Source: Minisyncoccota bacterium (lineage in GTDB: Bacteria; Patescibacteriota; Minisyncoccia; Minisyncoccales; Minisyncoccaceae). From it: DNA of 8,300 nucleotides. Shown here in pieces: positions 7,309 to 8,300 of the stretch. The translations under genes were made by a program, and so were the position numbers. Location of the stretch: assembly GCA_028703995.1 (NCBI GenBank), contig JAQVLU010000005.1:1-8300 (forward strand). Reading direction: 5' to 3'. How positions within the stretch are numbered: position 1 is the first letter of the stretch; each line of letters begins with the position of its first letter. The notes below the pieces were generated by a model. It worked only from the letters and a program-made list of their open reading frames with translations, searched no databases and was not told where the DNA came from.

Positions 7309-8283
7309 ATGAGAATATTTAGTGCAGTTCGTCCAACTGGAGAAATCCATATTGGAAATTATTTAGGCTCTATTAATCAATGGATTGAACTTCAAGAACA
7401 ACACGATTGCTATTTTGCTATTGCTGATTTGCATGCAATCACTACCCCTTACGATAAAAATGCTTTAAAAGATAAGATTTTTAACCTTGCGGTTACTTAT
7501 CTTAGCCTTGGAGTCAATCCAGATAAATGCGCTTTCTTTGTTCAATCAAAAGTAAGAGAACACACAGAACTAGCTTGGCTTATTGGAACTATTGTTCCTG
7601 TAGGAGAACTTCAAAGAATGACTCAGTTTAAAGATAAATCTAAGCAACATAAAGAATATGTTAACGCTGGACTTTTAAACTACCCTATTTTAATGGCTGC
7701 AGATATCTTACTCTATAAAGCAGAAGGAGTTCCTGTAGGAAAAGATCAAAAACAACATGTTGAATTTGCTAGAAATGCTGGAGAAAAGTTTAACAAACAA
7801 TTTGGAGAATGTTTTCCTATTCCAGAACCAATAATTCCTACAAATCAAGCAAATATTATGTCTTTAAGAGATCCAGAACATAAAATGAGTAAATCCGGAG
7901 ATCAAAAAGGATGTATTAATGTTTTCGAAGAAGAAGATAGTCTTAGGAAAAAAATTATGTCTGCTGAAACAGATACAGGTAAAGAGATTAAGTTTGATTT
8001 AGAAAACAAAAAAGGTGTTTCTAATCTTTTATCTATCTACTCTGCTTTCTCTAAAATTGAAATTCCTGCTTTGGAACAAAAATATGAAGGGAAAAGTTAT
8101 GCTGAATTTAAAAAAGATTTAGCCGAATTACTTATCTTAAAATTAGGAGAAATAAAGAAAAAAAGAGATTCTTACTATAAAAATCCTGATATAATCTTTG
8201 ATATGCTTGATAAAGGAGCTGAAAAAGCAAGAGAAAAGGCGCAAAAAACAATTGAAGAAGTTAAACAAAAAATGGGACTTTAA
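7309..8283 (+). CDS. trpS: Tryptophanyl-tRNA synthetase, 324 aa
   Basis: Class I aminoacyl-tRNA synthetase that charges tRNA-Trp with tryptophan using ATP. The protein is complete and of normal bacterial length. It has FSAVRPTGEIHIGNYLG, where H14-I-G-N17 is the HIGH-box variant normal for this family, ADLHAIT, ADILLYKAEGVPVGKDQ followed by KQH (148-150), and the KMSKS loop at 192-196. The ATG at 7309 places the family-typical start (M-R-I-F-S-A-V-R-P-T-G) directly at the N-terminus. It is the last gene of the plus-strand unit, 5 nt after rnj. The gap leaves no room for a T-box or tryptophan leader, so no gene-specific regulation is visible. Its stop codon lies inside a terminator hairpin. 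Confidence 0.97.
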   Translation: MRIFSAVRPTGEIHIGNYLGSINQWIELQEQHDCYFAIADLHAITTPYDKNALKDKIFNLAVTYLSLGVNPDKCAFFVQSKVREHTELAWLIGTIVPVGELQRMTQFKDKSKQHKEYVNAGLLNYPILMAADILLYKAEGVPVGKDQKQHVEFARNAGEKFNKQFGECFPIPEPIIPTNQANIMSLRDPEHKMSKSGDQKGCINVFEEEDSLRKKIMSAETDTGKEIKFDLENKKGVSNLLSIYSAFSKIEIPALEQKYEGKSYAEFKKDLAELLILKLGEIKKKRDSYYKNPDIIFDMLDKGAEKAREKAQKTIEEVKQKMGL

Positions 8284-8294
8284 GTCTCATTTTT
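8269..8294 (+). terminator. Terminator hairpin overlapping the trpS stop
   Basis: The stem AAAATGGGACT (8269-8279) / AGTCTCATTTT (8283-8293) has 11 bp with one G-U pair and a TTA loop. The trpS stop codon TAA (8281-8283) is in the loop and first closing pair. The T run 8290-8294 is partly inside the stem, so the free U tract is short and the window ends soon after. A probable end of the plus-strand transcript, at moderate confidence. Confidence 0.6.
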
Positions 8295-8300
8295 CATATC

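Overview
The window is AT-rich with standard stop codons; the UGA that ends the small membrane gene overlaps the secG start, which argues against the UGA=Gly code of Gracilibacteria. Small proteins, very tight packing, near absence of Shine-Dalgarno sequences, RNase J, an archaeal-type cupin glucose-6-phosphate isomerase and CPR-style peptidoglycan-binding repeats all suggest a Candidate Phyla Radiation (Patescibacteria) genome, probably Parcubacteria/Paceibacteria. The lineage is an inference from gene content, not from a marker gene.

Layout. Two transcription directions diverge from one regulatory region at about 2347-2523. Leftward (minus strand) runs groES-groEL, ended by a hairpin with a GAAA tetraloop at 417-440. 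A separate 99-codon gene of unknown function follows, with its own promoter, Shine-Dalgarno and terminator (12-32). Rightward (plus strand) runs a six-gene unit: a four-TM 'phage holin family' membrane protein, secG, a membrane-anchored family-5 solute-binding protein, a cupin phosphoglucose isomerase, RNase J and trpS. Gaps are 1 to 5 nt or short overlaps, and a hairpin overlaps the trpS stop codon.

How it fits together. groES/groEL have a clear sigma70-type promoter (TTGACA-N16-TAGAAT) overlapped by a variant of the CIRCE operator, so HrcA-type heat-shock repression is likely. Between the two divergent promoters sit three copies of TCGTATCA, a candidate binding site for an unidentified regulator. 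The plus-strand unit mixes envelope functions (membrane protein, Sec translocon subunit, exported binding protein) with housekeeping functions (glycolysis, mRNA decay, tRNA charging).

The most unusual item is the solute-binding protein. A complete peptidoglycan-binding-type domain is inserted inside its ligand-binding fold, and the only two cysteines of the protein lie in that insert. Other points of interest are the variant CIRCE, the operator-like repeat cluster, a probable leaderless start, and a recurring TAAAAA(A)TATG stop/start junction. No mobile element, CRISPR array, tRNA or rRNA is visible.
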